A stretch of 14,177 bases of DNA from DASTGO01 sp035719045 (GTDB taxonomy: Bacteria > Actinomycetota > Actinomycetes > Actinomycetales > Kineosporiaceae): contig DASTGO010000306.1 of assembly GCA_035719045.1 (NCBI GenBank), positions 1 through 14,177 on the forward strand, read 5' to 3'. Below the pieces are notes generated by a model, which had not been told where the DNA came from, made no database searches, and saw nothing but the letters and a program-made list of their open reading frames with translations. Below, piece by piece: positions 1 through 8,420 of this stretch (position 1 is the first letter of the stretch; every line of letters starts with the position of its first letter). Made by a program: the position numbers and the translations under genes.

Positions 1-1363
1 GGGAGGCGTCCGCCAGGCCGGTGGCGAGGGCGGCGTCCGGCCCGGTCGGCCCGGCCCGCTCGGCGGCGGTGGCGATCGCGGCGAGCAGACGGGCGTACAG
101 GTCGGGGCGCAGCAGGGGGACGGGGGCGCCCGGTGCCTGAGCTCGGGATCGGCGGGCCAGCGCGGTGTCCAGGAGCAGATCGAGCATCGCGGGGTGGCCG
201 TCGGTGTGCCAGGCCAGTTCGGTGACCCGGTGCGCCGTCTCCTCCCGGTGCCCGTCCCCTCCGGTGTGCCCGTCGGTCGGTGCCGGACCCTCGGCCGCCC
301 TCGGCCGGTTCCGCTCGTCCAACCAGGCCCGGACGGTCAGCGCGATCAGGGCGGCGGGAGGCAGGGCCCGCGGGGCGAGGGCGGCCGCCAGCGCCGGGAC
401 CGCGCAACCCCACACGCCGCCGTCATGGTCGAGCAGACCGTCGGCCGTGAGCAGGTCGACGGTCTCGGCGAGCTGGTCGTGGTCGGTGTCGAGTGCGGCC
501 GCGAGCACCTGGAGGTCGGCGTACCGCAGGCCGCCGGAGGAACCCGCGGCGGCGACCAGCGCGGCGGCCGTCCCGTGGCCGTGCAGCAGCCGGTGCACCA
601 GCGGATGGTCCTCCGGCAGACGCAGCGGACGGCCGGCCCGGGTTCCGCCGGCGAGCATCACGTCCAGGACACCGAGGACCAGCCCGGGCAGACACCCCCA
701 GCTGCCCAGCGCGGGCCGCAGCACCCGGACCAGGGCGGGCGTGGCGGACGGGTCCCGCAGGCGGGCCACCTCCAGGCAGTGCTCGTCCGACAGTCCCTCC
801 AGATGGATCCGGGACGGGCCGGGCAGCCGGTCGATCAACGCGGCGAAGGCGGTCCGTGGCACGATGCCCGGAGCGGGTGCATGCCCGGCACCGATCAGGC
901 GGGCCCGCAGCCGGCGCCGAAGCAGGGGCAGGACGCTGAGCGAGAGGGCGTCGGCCAGGTCGAGGTCGTCCAGCAGCAGGGCCACCGGGCGGCCGCCGGC
1001 GGTGCGCTGGATCTCCTGGGCGGTCAGCTCGACGAACCACGGCAGGTCCGGTAAGGGCACTGGGGTGCCGCCCGGCTCCGGTCGCCACGGCGTGACCGGC
1101 CACCTCAGGTGGTGGGCGGTGCCGTCGGCGCCCGGGATCCGCAGGCCTGCCAGGTAGGACAGGGGCAGCGCGCTCGGGCCGGGCGAGGCCGTCCCCGCCA
1201 CCACGCAGTGGCCACCCGCGGTGAGGTGACCGGCGGCGGCACGCAGGACGCAGGTCAGGCCGGAACCGCTGCGCCCGGTGACGACCGCGGTGACCGACGA
1301 GTGCAGGACCGCCAGGACCGGTGCCCGGCCGATCGGCGCGACCCCGGCCGGGGCCATGGTCAT
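1..1363 (-). CDS. LuxR/LAL-type AAA (STAND-like) ATPase, C-terminus off the window; P-loop Lys replaced by Leu
   Basis: The open frame runs from an ATG at 1363 off the left edge (454 codons seen). Residues 24-44 form the first strand and P-loop region, with the motif GRSGSGLT at 30-37, where Leu36 stands in place of the P-loop Lys. A Walker B strand VALLLDDLDLAD follows at 127-138, then the helix and LSDEH segment usual for ATPase domains of large LuxR (LAL) regulators. Beyond that are winged-helix-like and helical stretches typical of the region before the tetratricopeptide part. The DNA-binding HTH that would prove a regulator lies outside the window. The start is chosen because ATGA overlaps the eccE stop; there is no clear ribosome site, which fits translational coupling. 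A second ATG lies two codons on. It is not EccA-like. Family assignment is fairly sure; function is open because the missing Lys argues against normal ATP hydrolysis. Confidence 0.72.
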   Translation of the reverse strand, partial: MTMAPAGVAPIGRAPVLAVLHSSVTAVVTGRSGSGLTCVLRAAAGHLTAGGHCVVAGTASPGPSALPLSYLAGLRIPGADGTAHHLRWPVTPWRPEPGGTPVPLPDLPWFVELTAQEIQRTAGGRPVALLLDDLDLADALSLSVLPLLRRRLRARLIGAGHAPAPGIVPRTAFAALIDRLPGPSRIHLEGLSDEHCLEVARLRDPSATPALVRVLRPALGSWGCLPGLVLGVLDVMLAGGTRAGRPLRLPEDHPLVHRLLHGHGTAAALVAAAGSSGGLRYADLQVLAAALDTDHDQLAETVDLLTADGLLDHDGGVWGCAVPALAAALAPRALPPAALIALTVRAWLDERNRPRAAEGPAPTDGHTGGDGHREETAHRVTELAWHTDGHPAMLDLLLDTALARRSRAQAPGAPVPLLRPDLYARLLAAIATAAERAGPTGPDAALATGLADAS

Positions 1364-2691
1364 CCGCGGCCCGAACCGGCCACGATCGAGGTGTCCAGCA
1401 GGGCGGGCCCATGCTGCCCGGACATCGGATGGGTGGCCGCACCCTCGGTGTCCAGCGCGTCCATGATCTCGTCGGCGAGGTTCGTCAGCCGGACCGGGTC
1501 GGAATGCGACAACCGCAGCGTCGGCAGGGGCCTGCGCCCGCGCCGTGGGACCGGCGGATAGGGAATGCACACGGTCAGCACCGCATCCGGGTCGTCACCG
1601 GCCATGTCCATCGCCAGCGCCACCAGCATCCCCAGCGGCCGTCGTGTCCCGGGGTGCACCTCGAAGGCGTGGTGGAACCGCCCGCGGGCATGCCACAGCT
1701 GCCAGGACTCGCTGACCGTCTCGATGGCCGTGGCGGACGGGGTGAGCGGCACCTCCGTCGTCGCGGCGAGGGCGCTGAGCAGATCACTGCGGTCCAGCGG
1801 GACCAGCTTGAGCACACCGTCCGAGCTGTGCCGCAGCAGCCGCCGCAGCTCCGCCCGGATCAGGGCCGGGACGGCGGACATGGCCTCGGCCGGGGGCAGT
1901 GCGGTCAGCGGCTCGACCCGGAGTGCGAGCCAGGCCGTCAGCAGGGTCCGGGGACCGTTGCCGAGGTCGGTGGTGGCCTGCTGGAGCACGGCGTAGGCGG
2001 TGGTGCCGGGGGTGACGGCCTCCGGGAAGTCCAGCAGGGTGGTCAGGCCGTCGGCGGCACCGGGGGTGGCGGCCCGGGGCCCGTCGGTCACCCAGGCCGC
2101 GGCGATCCAGGCCTTGCCCAACTGCAGGACCCCGACCTCGGTGCGGCGGAACCCGCGGATCGTGCCGATCGACAGCCCCCGGTCCAGCAGCCACAGCGGG
2201 TTGATCGGGTCGCCCTCGTCGTTGATGTGCGAGGCGCGGCGTCGCCGCCGTCGCCACGACAGCCAGACCGCGAACCAGCCGCCGAACGTGCGCGAGCCCA
2301 CGGTGACCACGGACAGGGCCAGCACCGCGGGGAACACGGCCGCGGCGGCCAGTACGGCCTTGTCCTGCTGGCCCAGCAGGGTGAGCGTCACGATGCAGAT
2401 CAGCTGCACGAACAGGACCAGGGCGATCCGGCGGGTGGCCGGCCGGCCGCTGCCGGGGACCGCCTGCACAGGCCCGTCGCCGGAGTCCTGTTCGGCCAGG
2501 TCGTCAGCATCGAAGCCGGCCGCGGCGTCGCGCAGGTCGTCCTCGAGCGCCGAGCGGCGGGTGTCGCGGGCACCGGGCGGCGGGGGGTAGAGCCGGACGC
2601 CGGACAGGTCGGTGGGGGCCGCCCCGGGCCCGGTGGGAAGGACGGACCTACGGCCTCGCGCGGTGCGCGGGTCGGGTCGGGCGGGCGTCAT
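1360..2691 (-). CDS. eccE: Type VII secretion membrane protein EccE
   Basis: This 443-residue protein has the EccE plan: two adjacent membrane helices (about residues 89-107 and 112-131), an Arg-rich inside anchor (WRRRRRR just after), and a soluble C-terminal domain. The segment from about 150 onward, including DRGLSIGTIRGFR, matches the start of the EccE conserved region. The N-terminus is unusually long, with about 85 polar, Pro- and Asp-rich residues before the first helix. EccE is known as the peripheral subunit of the ESX inner-membrane complex and is the least conserved core component. The start at 2691 overlaps the mycosin stop as ATGA and has GGAGG about nine bases upstream, so it could initiate independently as well as by coupling. 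Its stop overlaps the next gene's ATG. Identification rests on topology, motif and context. Confidence 0.88.
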   Translation of the reverse strand: MTPARPDPRTARGRRSVLPTGPGAAPTDLSGVRLYPPPPGARDTRRSALEDDLRDAAAGFDADDLAEQDSGDGPVQAVPGSGRPATRRIALVLFVQLICIVTLTLLGQQDKAVLAAAAVFPAVLALSVVTVGSRTFGGWFAVWLSWRRRRRRASHINDEGDPINPLWLLDRGLSIGTIRGFRRTEVGVLQLGKAWIAAAWVTDGPRAATPGAADGLTTLLDFPEAVTPGTTAYAVLQQATTDLGNGPRTLLTAWLALRVEPLTALPPAEAMSAVPALIRAELRRLLRHSSDGVLKLVPLDRSDLLSALAATTEVPLTPSATAIETVSESWQLWHARGRFHHAFEVHPGTRRPLGMLVALAMDMAGDDPDAVLTVCIPYPPVPRRGRRPLPTLRLSHSDPVRLTNLADEIMDALDTEGAATHPMSGQHGPALLDTSIVAGSGRG

Positions 2692-4121
2692 GGCTGGCCT
2701 CCGTGGGCGGACGGGTGGCTGTCGGCGGGGTACGGCGCCCGGGGCGTCCGGCGGCCGGCGTCAGGGCCGGCGGCGGAGTCCGCCCCGGCGTCGGCGTCGA
2801 GGTTCCGGGCGAGCCACCAGGCGCCGTACTGGCCGGGCGGGCGGAACGGGTCGTCGGTCAGCAACTGGTGGTCCGGTGGGGTCGGCACGGGTTCCGGCTG
2901 TCCCGCCGGGCGCCAGCCACGTGACCTTCCCCGGTAGAGGGCGGCCGCGACGAAGCCGATGATCGCCAGCAGGAGGATCGCGGTGGCGGCGATCCCGACC
3001 GCGGCGATCGAGGCACGTTCGGGTTCGGGGCGGCCGGCCAGCAGCCGGCCCTGGGTCCCGGAGAGCGCCCCCGAGGCGGCACTTCCGGGTGGGCTCAGCG
3101 CCGCCGACGGGTCCAGCACCGGGATCCCCCCGTACACCGAGGGCACCCGGGACTGCTTCAGGCGGGCCCGGAGGTCAGCGGCGCTGCGCGGGTGGACGGC
3201 CTCCAGGACGAGCGCGGCGGCCCCCGCGGCGTAGCCGGCCGCGACCGCGTTCGAGCTGACCAGCAGGTGGCCCTTGTCGGGGGCCAGCACCGGGATCCGG
3301 ATCCCGGGGGCGATCAGGTCGATCCGGTCGCTGCCCAGCGCCGTCTGGGCGAGCTCGCCCTCGGCGGACGTCCCCTCGACGACCAGGACCTCCGGATAGG
3401 CGGCGGGGTAGTGGTAGGTGTCGTCGGCGGTGGCCGGCGCGCCCTCCACGAGCAGGCAGCCCTGCTCCTCCGCGGCGGCGACGGCCGCGCGCAGTTGCGC
3501 ACCGTCCGGCAGCGACACCGACGGCAGGACCAGGACCTGCGGATTGTGCTGCAGGGCGGCCTTGATGCCCTGACCGAGCAGGTCGGAGGCCTGGGCGCGG
3601 TGGGTCTCGTCCGGGGCGGTGGACGGGTTGACCACCCAGTCCGGCAGCCGGACGGGCAGGACCGAGGACTGCGGGGCGACTCCCATCAGCGGGGTCCCGG
3701 TGACCGGTGCCGCCACCGCGGCCCCCGCGATCGCGGTCCCGAAGCCGAGGCAGTCGGCGTTGGCCGGCCCGGAGTCCCCGAGGATCACCCCGTCGAGCAC
3801 CCTGCCGTGCAGTTGGGGATGCCCGGCCGAGACCCCGGAGCTGATCACCGCGACGGTGATCCCCCAGCCCCGGTAGTGCTGGTCGAGGGTGTCCAGGCCG
3901 AGGCGCACCTGGGGCCAGGGCTCCTCGGCGATCACCTCCTCGGTGCCCGTGGAGCAGGTGCTTCCCTCGGCCGCGGGCGCGGCATGGGCGGCCGGTTGCG
4001 AGCCGGTCACCAGCAGCGTCGTCAGCAGTGCGGCGGTGAGCAGCTCCCAGGAGAGGCTGCGGACCGGCCGGTGGGATCGGTGCCGTCCGAGGCCGCGGGA
4101 CGGCCGGCTGTCGGCGCTCAT
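2688..4121 (-). CDS. mycP: Mycosin (MycP-family subtilisin-like protein) lacking the catalytic residues: predicted pseudoprotease
   Basis: The 477-residue protein has the mycosin layout: signal sequence (about 23-48, ending AHA), subtilisin-like domain (about 55-345), membrane helix (about 371-394) and a Pro-rich cytoplasmic tail of about 82 residues, which seems long for the family. Cys56 and Cys124 sit where mycosins carry a disulfide. The family scaffold is clear, but the active site is gone. The Asp block usually read as VIDTG is VISSG (Ser94). The GHGT block is GFGT (Phe127). The Ser block GTSFAAP aligns with SNAVAAG (Ala292). The oxyanion Asn is absent from residues 221-232. The frame is intact and ATGA-coupled on both sides (to eccC and eccE), so this is not a decaying gene. 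In mycobacterial ESX-1 and ESX-5, mycosin is reported to stabilise the membrane complex independently of proteolysis; I infer that structural role here. Confidence 0.92.
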   Translation of the reverse strand: MSADSRPSRGLGRHRSHRPVRSLSWELLTAALLTTLLVTGSQPAAHAAPAAEGSTCSTGTEEVIAEEPWPQVRLGLDTLDQHYRGWGITVAVISSGVSAGHPQLHGRVLDGVILGDSGPANADCLGFGTAIAGAAVAAPVTGTPLMGVAPQSSVLPVRLPDWVVNPSTAPDETHRAQASDLLGQGIKAALQHNPQVLVLPSVSLPDGAQLRAAVAAAEEQGCLLVEGAPATADDTYHYPAAYPEVLVVEGTSAEGELAQTALGSDRIDLIAPGIRIPVLAPDKGHLLVSSNAVAAGYAAGAAALVLEAVHPRSAADLRARLKQSRVPSVYGGIPVLDPSAALSPPGSAASGALSGTQGRLLAGRPEPERASIAAVGIAATAILLLAIIGFVAAALYRGRSRGWRPAGQPEPVPTPPDHQLLTDDPFRPPGQYGAWWLARNLDADAGADSAAGPDAGRRTPRAPYPADSHPSAHGGQP

Positions 4122-7100
4122 GACCGGTCGGCCCGCGGGCCGTCGGGCACGTAGCCGACCTGGACCAGGTGCGAGCCACGCCGGGTGATCAGCTGCGCCC
4201 GGCCCGGGGGCAGGGTCGCCGGGCGGGTGGTACCGAAGATGACGCCCTCCTCACGTGGGCAGGAGAACAGCAGCACCGGGTTGCCGGTGTCCCAGACCTT
4301 GCGGATCGCCGGGTCGGCCATCCCGCGGGAGCCCTGGGCGGTGGCCCGGGTGACCACCAGGTGCAAACCGATGTCCGCGCCCTGCGGGATGAACGGCGTG
4401 AGCGCGGTGAGCGGCGACTGCGAGCCGAAGCCACCGCCGGTGAGCAGGTCGAGGTCGTCGACGACGACGAAGACGCGCGGGCCCTCCCACCAGTCCCGGC
4501 GGCGCAGGGCCTCGACGGCCAGGTCGTCGGCCGGGATCCGGTCGGTCAGCGCGGGCACGCCCTCGGCGAGGATGTCGGCCAGCGACTTCTCGTTGGTGGC
4601 GTAGCCGATCAGCGACTCCTTCGGGACGGTGTCGTACAGCTCCCGCCGGAAGTCGCCGAGGACGACCTTGGCCTGCTTCGGCGTGTACTGCCGGGTGATC
4701 GCCTGCAGGACCAGCCGCAGCAGGGTCGTCTTGCCGGTCTCGGTGTCCCCGAAGGCCACCAGGTGCGGGTGCTGGCCGAAGTCCCACCAGTACGCCCCGC
4801 CGCTGTGCTCGTCGATCCCGACCGGCACCCGCAGGTCGTCCTTCGACGTCGGGCCGCCCTCGGGTTCGGGCAGCTCGTCGAAGCGGATCAGGCTCGGCAG
4901 GGTCCGCACGCTGGGCGCGGACTCGCCCTGCCAGGCGGCCGCGATGGACGCCACCGTGTGCGCGGTGCCCTGGGTCAGGCTCTCCTTGTCGGTGATCCCG
5001 TCGATGCGGGGCAGACCGGCGAGGAAGTGCATCGAGTCCGCGGTCAGACCCCGGCCGGGCAGGTTCGGCACGTTGGCCGCCACCCGCATGCCGATCGCCG
5101 AGTCGGAGGGGTCGTTGAGGTGCAGCTCGAGCTTGGTGCCCAGGACGTCACGCAGCCACATCCGGAACTCGCTCCACCGGTTCGACGCGATCACCAGGTG
5201 GACGCCGAAGTTGAGACCCCGCTGGGCGAGCTGCTGGAAGAACGCCTCCAGATGCTCGAAGTCCTGCTTGGCCGTGAACCAGCCGTCGACGACGAGGAAC
5301 ACGTCGGCGAAATCGTCCTCGGCGGGGGCCCTGCCCTCGTCACGCAGCCGCCGGGCGTCGGACATGGAGTCCAGGCGCAGCGTGCCGAACAGCTTCTCCC
5401 GGCGGTCCAGCAGCTCGGTCAGCTCCACCAGGGTCCGGTTCACCAGGTCGGTGTCCCGGCGGGTGGCGACGCTGCCGACGTGCGGGAGCCCGCCGAGGGT
5501 GATCAGGCCGCCGCCGCTGAAGTCCAGGCAGTAGAACCGGACCTGGTTCGGGGTGTTGGTCAGCGAGAGCGCGGTGATCAGGGTCCGGACCAGCGTGCTC
5601 TTGCCGCTCTGCGGGCCGCCGACGATGCCGACGTGGCCGGAAGCGCCTTCCAGCTCCACGGTGAGCAGGTCCCAGCGCTGCTCGAACGGACGGTCGATGA
5701 TCCCCACCGGGACGGACAGCTGCGGGCCGGACCAGCTGGCGGCGATCAGGCCGCGCTGCGGGTCGTGGGTGAGACCGCCGAACAGCACGTCCAGGGTGGG
5801 CGGCTCGGACATCGGCGGCAGCCAGACCCGGTGGGCCGGTGGGCCGGAATTGGTCAGCCGCTCGATCAGGTGGTGCAGGACGGTGTTCTCCCGCGCGTCC
5901 GCCGGGGTGCCGTAGTCCTCGTCCTCGTCCTCCTCCGGCTCCTCCACGTCCAGCGGTTCCGGCTGTTCCGGCAGGGGCAGGTACGGCAGGGAGAAGGAGG
6001 TGAGGTCCTGCAGCAGGATGTTCCCGGACGACGCCCGGGCCTTCTCGGGCTTGGCCGCCTTGAGCTGGCCGGAGACGTAGGCGCCGCGGAACTTGATGAG
6101 CGTGGCCGTGCTGGTCTTGAGGAACCCCTGCCCGGGGGCCAGCGGGGACTCGTAGGCGTCGGTGATGCCGAGCACCGAACGGCTCTCCGACGCGGAGAAC
6201 ATCCGCAGGCCGATCCGGTAGGACAGGTGCCCCTCCAGCTGGTGGACCCGGCCCTCCTCCAGCCGCTGGGTGGCCAGCAGCAGGTGGACGCCGAGGCTGC
6301 GGCCCAGCCGCCCGACCATGACGAACAGGTTGAGGAAGTCCCGCCGTGCGGTCAGCAGCTCGCTGAACTCGTCGATGACCAGGAACAGGGTGGGCAGCGG
6401 CGCCAGGGGGGCACCGCCGGCCCGGGCGCGCTCGTACTCCAGCAGGGAGGCGTAGCCGGTGGCCCGCAACAGTTCCTGGCGGCGGACCAGCTCGCCGTGG
6501 ATCGCGTCCTGCATCCGGTCGACCAGCGCCAGTTCCTCGGCGAGGTTGGTGATCAGGGCGGAGGTGTGCGGCAGCCGGTCCAGCCCGACGAAGGTCGCGC
6601 CGCCCTTGAAGTCGGCGAGGACGAAGTTGAGGTACTCGGAGCTGTGCCGGACGGCCATCGCCAGGACCAGGGTGCGCAGCAGTTCGCTCTTGCCGGACCC
6701 CGTCGCGCCGACGAGCATCCCGTGCGGGCCCATGCCGCCCTGGGCGGACTCCCGGATGTCCAGTTCCACCGGGGTTCCGTTCTCGTCCACCCCGAGCGGG
6801 ACCCGCAGCTTGCCTGACGCGCCGTGTGCCTGCCAGTACTCGTGGGCGTCGAACTCGTGCACGTCCGGGATCCCGAGCAGATCGGCCAGCTCGACGGTGC
6901 GGACGTTGGCCGGCCCGCCGTCGCCCGACCCGGAACTGCCGTCGCCGGCGACCCGCCACCGGGCCAGCCGCCGGGCCAGGGCCGTGGTCTGGGGGAGGGC
7001 GAGGGTGTCCGGCCGGCCGAGGAGCTCTTCCATCTCCTCGCCGTTCTTCTGGGTGACCACCATGGCCAGGTCGTTCTCCTGGACCCGCAGTCGCAGCGCG

Positions 7101-8164
7101 TGCCGGTCCTGCCGCCAGGGCAGGCTGCCGCCGACGTCGAGCAGGACGACCCCGCGGTAGCCCGAGGTGGCCAGCCGCGAGCTGGGCGGGATCGCCGCGC
7201 CGTCGACGATGATCACCAGGAACGGGTCCTCGGCCGAGGCGGTCGGATGCGGCTCGAACCGCGGCCGGTGGGTGATCATGTCCGCCAGGACGTCGCGTTC
7301 CAGGTCGGTGATGGTGGCGGCGAACAGGCGCCGGCTGCCGGCGCAGTCCAGCTCCGACGGGTGCTGGCCGTGCGGCAGCCACTTCACCCAGTCCCACTGG
7401 GACTGCCGGTCCGCGTCGGTGCACAGGGCGATCCGGACGAACTCGGGGGAGTGCGCGGTGACCAGCTGCCCGAGCAGGGCCCGGGCCAGGTCCCGGCACA
7501 GCTGTGGGTCGCCGTCCATCTGGATCCGGGCGAAACCGGGCAGGCTGATCGCCATCGGCAGGTCACTGACCGTGGAATAGCTCTGGACCAGGCGGCGCAG
7601 GGCGTGTGCCGAGACCGGTTCCAGCTCTTCCAGCGGGATGACCTCGGGCGGGGTGATGTTGAGGGCGCAGGGCTGCTCGCCGATGCCGACCCGGACCTCG
7701 CCGAAGTCGTCGTCGGAGGGCTGGCGCTCCCACAGCCGCTTGGTGCGCGTCCGGTAGACGAGCATCTGCGGATCGGGGTTGTTCCAGGCCAGGGCGGCCC
7801 GCTGCTTCTCGACCGCCTCCCGCAGCTTCTTGCGCTCCGACGCCAGGTAGCGCAGGTAGTCGCTGCGGTCGTCGTCGACCCCCTGCTGGGCGTCCATCGG
7901 CCCGCGCATCATCTGCGGCAGCATCATCCCGACCATCGACATCCCCATGAAGCCGGCGCCGATGGACGAGGCCCCGACGCCGCCCGACATGGCCATGAGG
8001 ATCATCCCGGCCGGCATCAGCAGCATCGGCAGGAACATGACCAGGCGCATCAGCCCGATCTTCGGCGGTGGTGGGAGCGCGGGCGGCGGCTCCAGGGCGA
8101 GATCGCCGCTGGGCAGTTTCGGCCCCGGCGCGCGCAGTTGCGTGTGGAACAGCTGAGCGGTCAC
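4118..8164 (-). CDS. eccC: Type VII secretion FtsK/SpoIIIE-like ATPase EccC (single-chain, three ATPase domains)
   Basis: EccC is the motor of the ESX complex; it binds WXG100 substrates and drives export. This 1348-residue chain is the unsplit form. It has a Pro-rich N-terminus, two membrane helices (about 38-59 and 65-82), a stalk domain (about 90-300), then three P-loop domains. Domain 1 has GATGSGKS (Lys492) with Walker B VIDEF (Asp598, Glu599), followed by the strongly conserved ADFKGGATF block. Domain 2 has GGPQSGKS (Lys855) with VVDGW (Asp960). Domain 3 has GDTETGKT (Lys1145) with VVVDDLDLL (Asp1236). All three P-loops keep Lys; only domain 1 has the Asp-Glu pair, as is normal for EccC. 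An acidic stretch (about 739-755) lies between domains 1 and 2. The start is GTG at 8164 with GGAGG-type sequence (minus strand, opposite 8176-8181) 11 bases upstream. First gene of the minus-strand operon. Confidence 0.97.
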   Translation of the reverse strand: MTAQLFHTQLRAPGPKLPSGDLALEPPPALPPPPKIGLMRLVMFLPMLLMPAGMILMAMSGGVGASSIGAGFMGMSMVGMMLPQMMRGPMDAQQGVDDDRSDYLRYLASERKKLREAVEKQRAALAWNNPDPQMLVYRTRTKRLWERQPSDDDFGEVRVGIGEQPCALNITPPEVIPLEELEPVSAHALRRLVQSYSTVSDLPMAISLPGFARIQMDGDPQLCRDLARALLGQLVTAHSPEFVRIALCTDADRQSQWDWVKWLPHGQHPSELDCAGSRRLFAATITDLERDVLADMITHRPRFEPHPTASAEDPFLVIIVDGAAIPPSSRLATSGYRGVVLLDVGGSLPWRQDRHALRLRVQENDLAMVVTQKNGEEMEELLGRPDTLALPQTTALARRLARWRVAGDGSSGSGDGGPANVRTVELADLLGIPDVHEFDAHEYWQAHGASGKLRVPLGVDENGTPVELDIRESAQGGMGPHGMLVGATGSGKSELLRTLVLAMAVRHSSEYLNFVLADFKGGATFVGLDRLPHTSALITNLAEELALVDRMQDAIHGELVRRQELLRATGYASLLEYERARAGGAPLAPLPTLFLVIDEFSELLTARRDFLNLFVMVGRLGRSLGVHLLLATQRLEEGRVHQLEGHLSYRIGLRMFSASESRSVLGITDAYESPLAPGQGFLKTSTATLIKFRGAYVSGQLKAAKPEKARASSGNILLQDLTSFSLPYLPLPEQPEPLDVEEPEEDEDEDYGTPADARENTVLHHLIERLTNSGPPAHRVWLPPMSEPPTLDVLFGGLTHDPQRGLIAASWSGPQLSVPVGIIDRPFEQRWDLLTVELEGASGHVGIVGGPQSGKSTLVRTLITALSLTNTPNQVRFYCLDFSGGGLITLGGLPHVGSVATRRDTDLVNRTLVELTELLDRREKLFGTLRLDSMSDARRLRDEGRAPAEDDFADVFLVVDGWFTAKQDFEHLEAFFQQLAQRGLNFGVHLVIASNRWSEFRMWLRDVLGTKLELHLNDPSDSAIGMRVAANVPNLPGRGLTADSMHFLAGLPRIDGITDKESLTQGTAHTVASIAAAWQGESAPSVRTLPSLIRFDELPEPEGGPTSKDDLRVPVGIDEHSGGAYWWDFGQHPHLVAFGDTETGKTTLLRLVLQAITRQYTPKQAKVVLGDFRRELYDTVPKESLIGYATNEKSLADILAEGVPALTDRIPADDLAVEALRRRDWWEGPRVFVVVDDLDLLTGGGFGSQSPLTALTPFIPQGADIGLHLVVTRATAQGSRGMADPAIRKVWDTGNPVLLFSCPREEGVIFGTTRPATLPPGRAQLITRRGSHLVQVGYVPDGPRADRS

Positions 8165-8420
8165 GCGGACTCGAGCCTCCCGATCGTCACTACCTCGGGA
8201 AACGCCGCCGGGGCCGCTTCGTCACGCGCCGCCCGCCCACGGCCCCCGCTGGTGCCCCCGGGCTTGCGGGAGATCCGCTCCCGCCGGCCCGTGACGGTCG
8301 GGTGCGGTCACCGTCTTCCCTGCGAAGAGGTGGATCCGCGCCAGGTGCGATCCGCCCGGATGAGTCGACGAGGTGCCCAGGCCGGTCCACGGTCGGTCCC
8401 GGGGGCGAGAAGGGGAGCCG
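8165..8420. promoter_or_regulatory. Divergent intergenic region between eccC and eccD
   Basis: These 256 bases separate two outward-facing ESX operons and must hold promoters for both. The clearest structure is a perfect inverted repeat, GCGGGAG - 5 bases - CTCCCGC, at 8266-8284, a candidate operator. GATCCGC occurs three times (8272, 8333, 8349), the last two 16 bases apart, but such 7-mers are common in this DNA. I could not identify convincing -10/-35 boxes on either strand. Confidence 0.5.
8411..8417 (+). promoter_or_regulatory. Ribosome binding site deciding the eccD start
   Basis: AGGGGAG lies three bases before the ATG at 8421. It favours this start over the in-frame ATG at 8373, whose extra 16 residues do not resemble an EccD N-terminus. 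Confidence 0.7.

Noticed and set aside
165..1157. Long plus-strand open frames (330 and 286 residues) opposite the left end
   Set aside because: They are shadows of the minus-strand LAL-type ATPase: Arg/Ser/Gly-rich, no domain, while the minus frame has Walker B and ATGA coupling.
423..1442. Minus-strand 339-residue open frame
   Set aside because: Arg/Pro/Gly-rich composition in a wrong frame; it overlaps the eccE 3' end and the ATPase gene, both well supported.
5911..5950. Acidic EccC segment as a possible frameshift or insertion
   Set aside because: The frame continues normally; it is a Glu/Asp linker between ATPase domains 1 and 2.
4169..6817. 882-residue plus-strand open frame opposite eccC
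   Set aside because: A composition-driven antisense frame (rich in Gln, Asp, Val, Gly) of a strongly conserved gene; no start signal and no domains.
8272..8355. Three GATCCGC copies in the divergent promoter region
   Set aside because: The 7-mer or its complement is frequent in neighbouring coding DNA, so clustering may be composition alone; kept only as a note.
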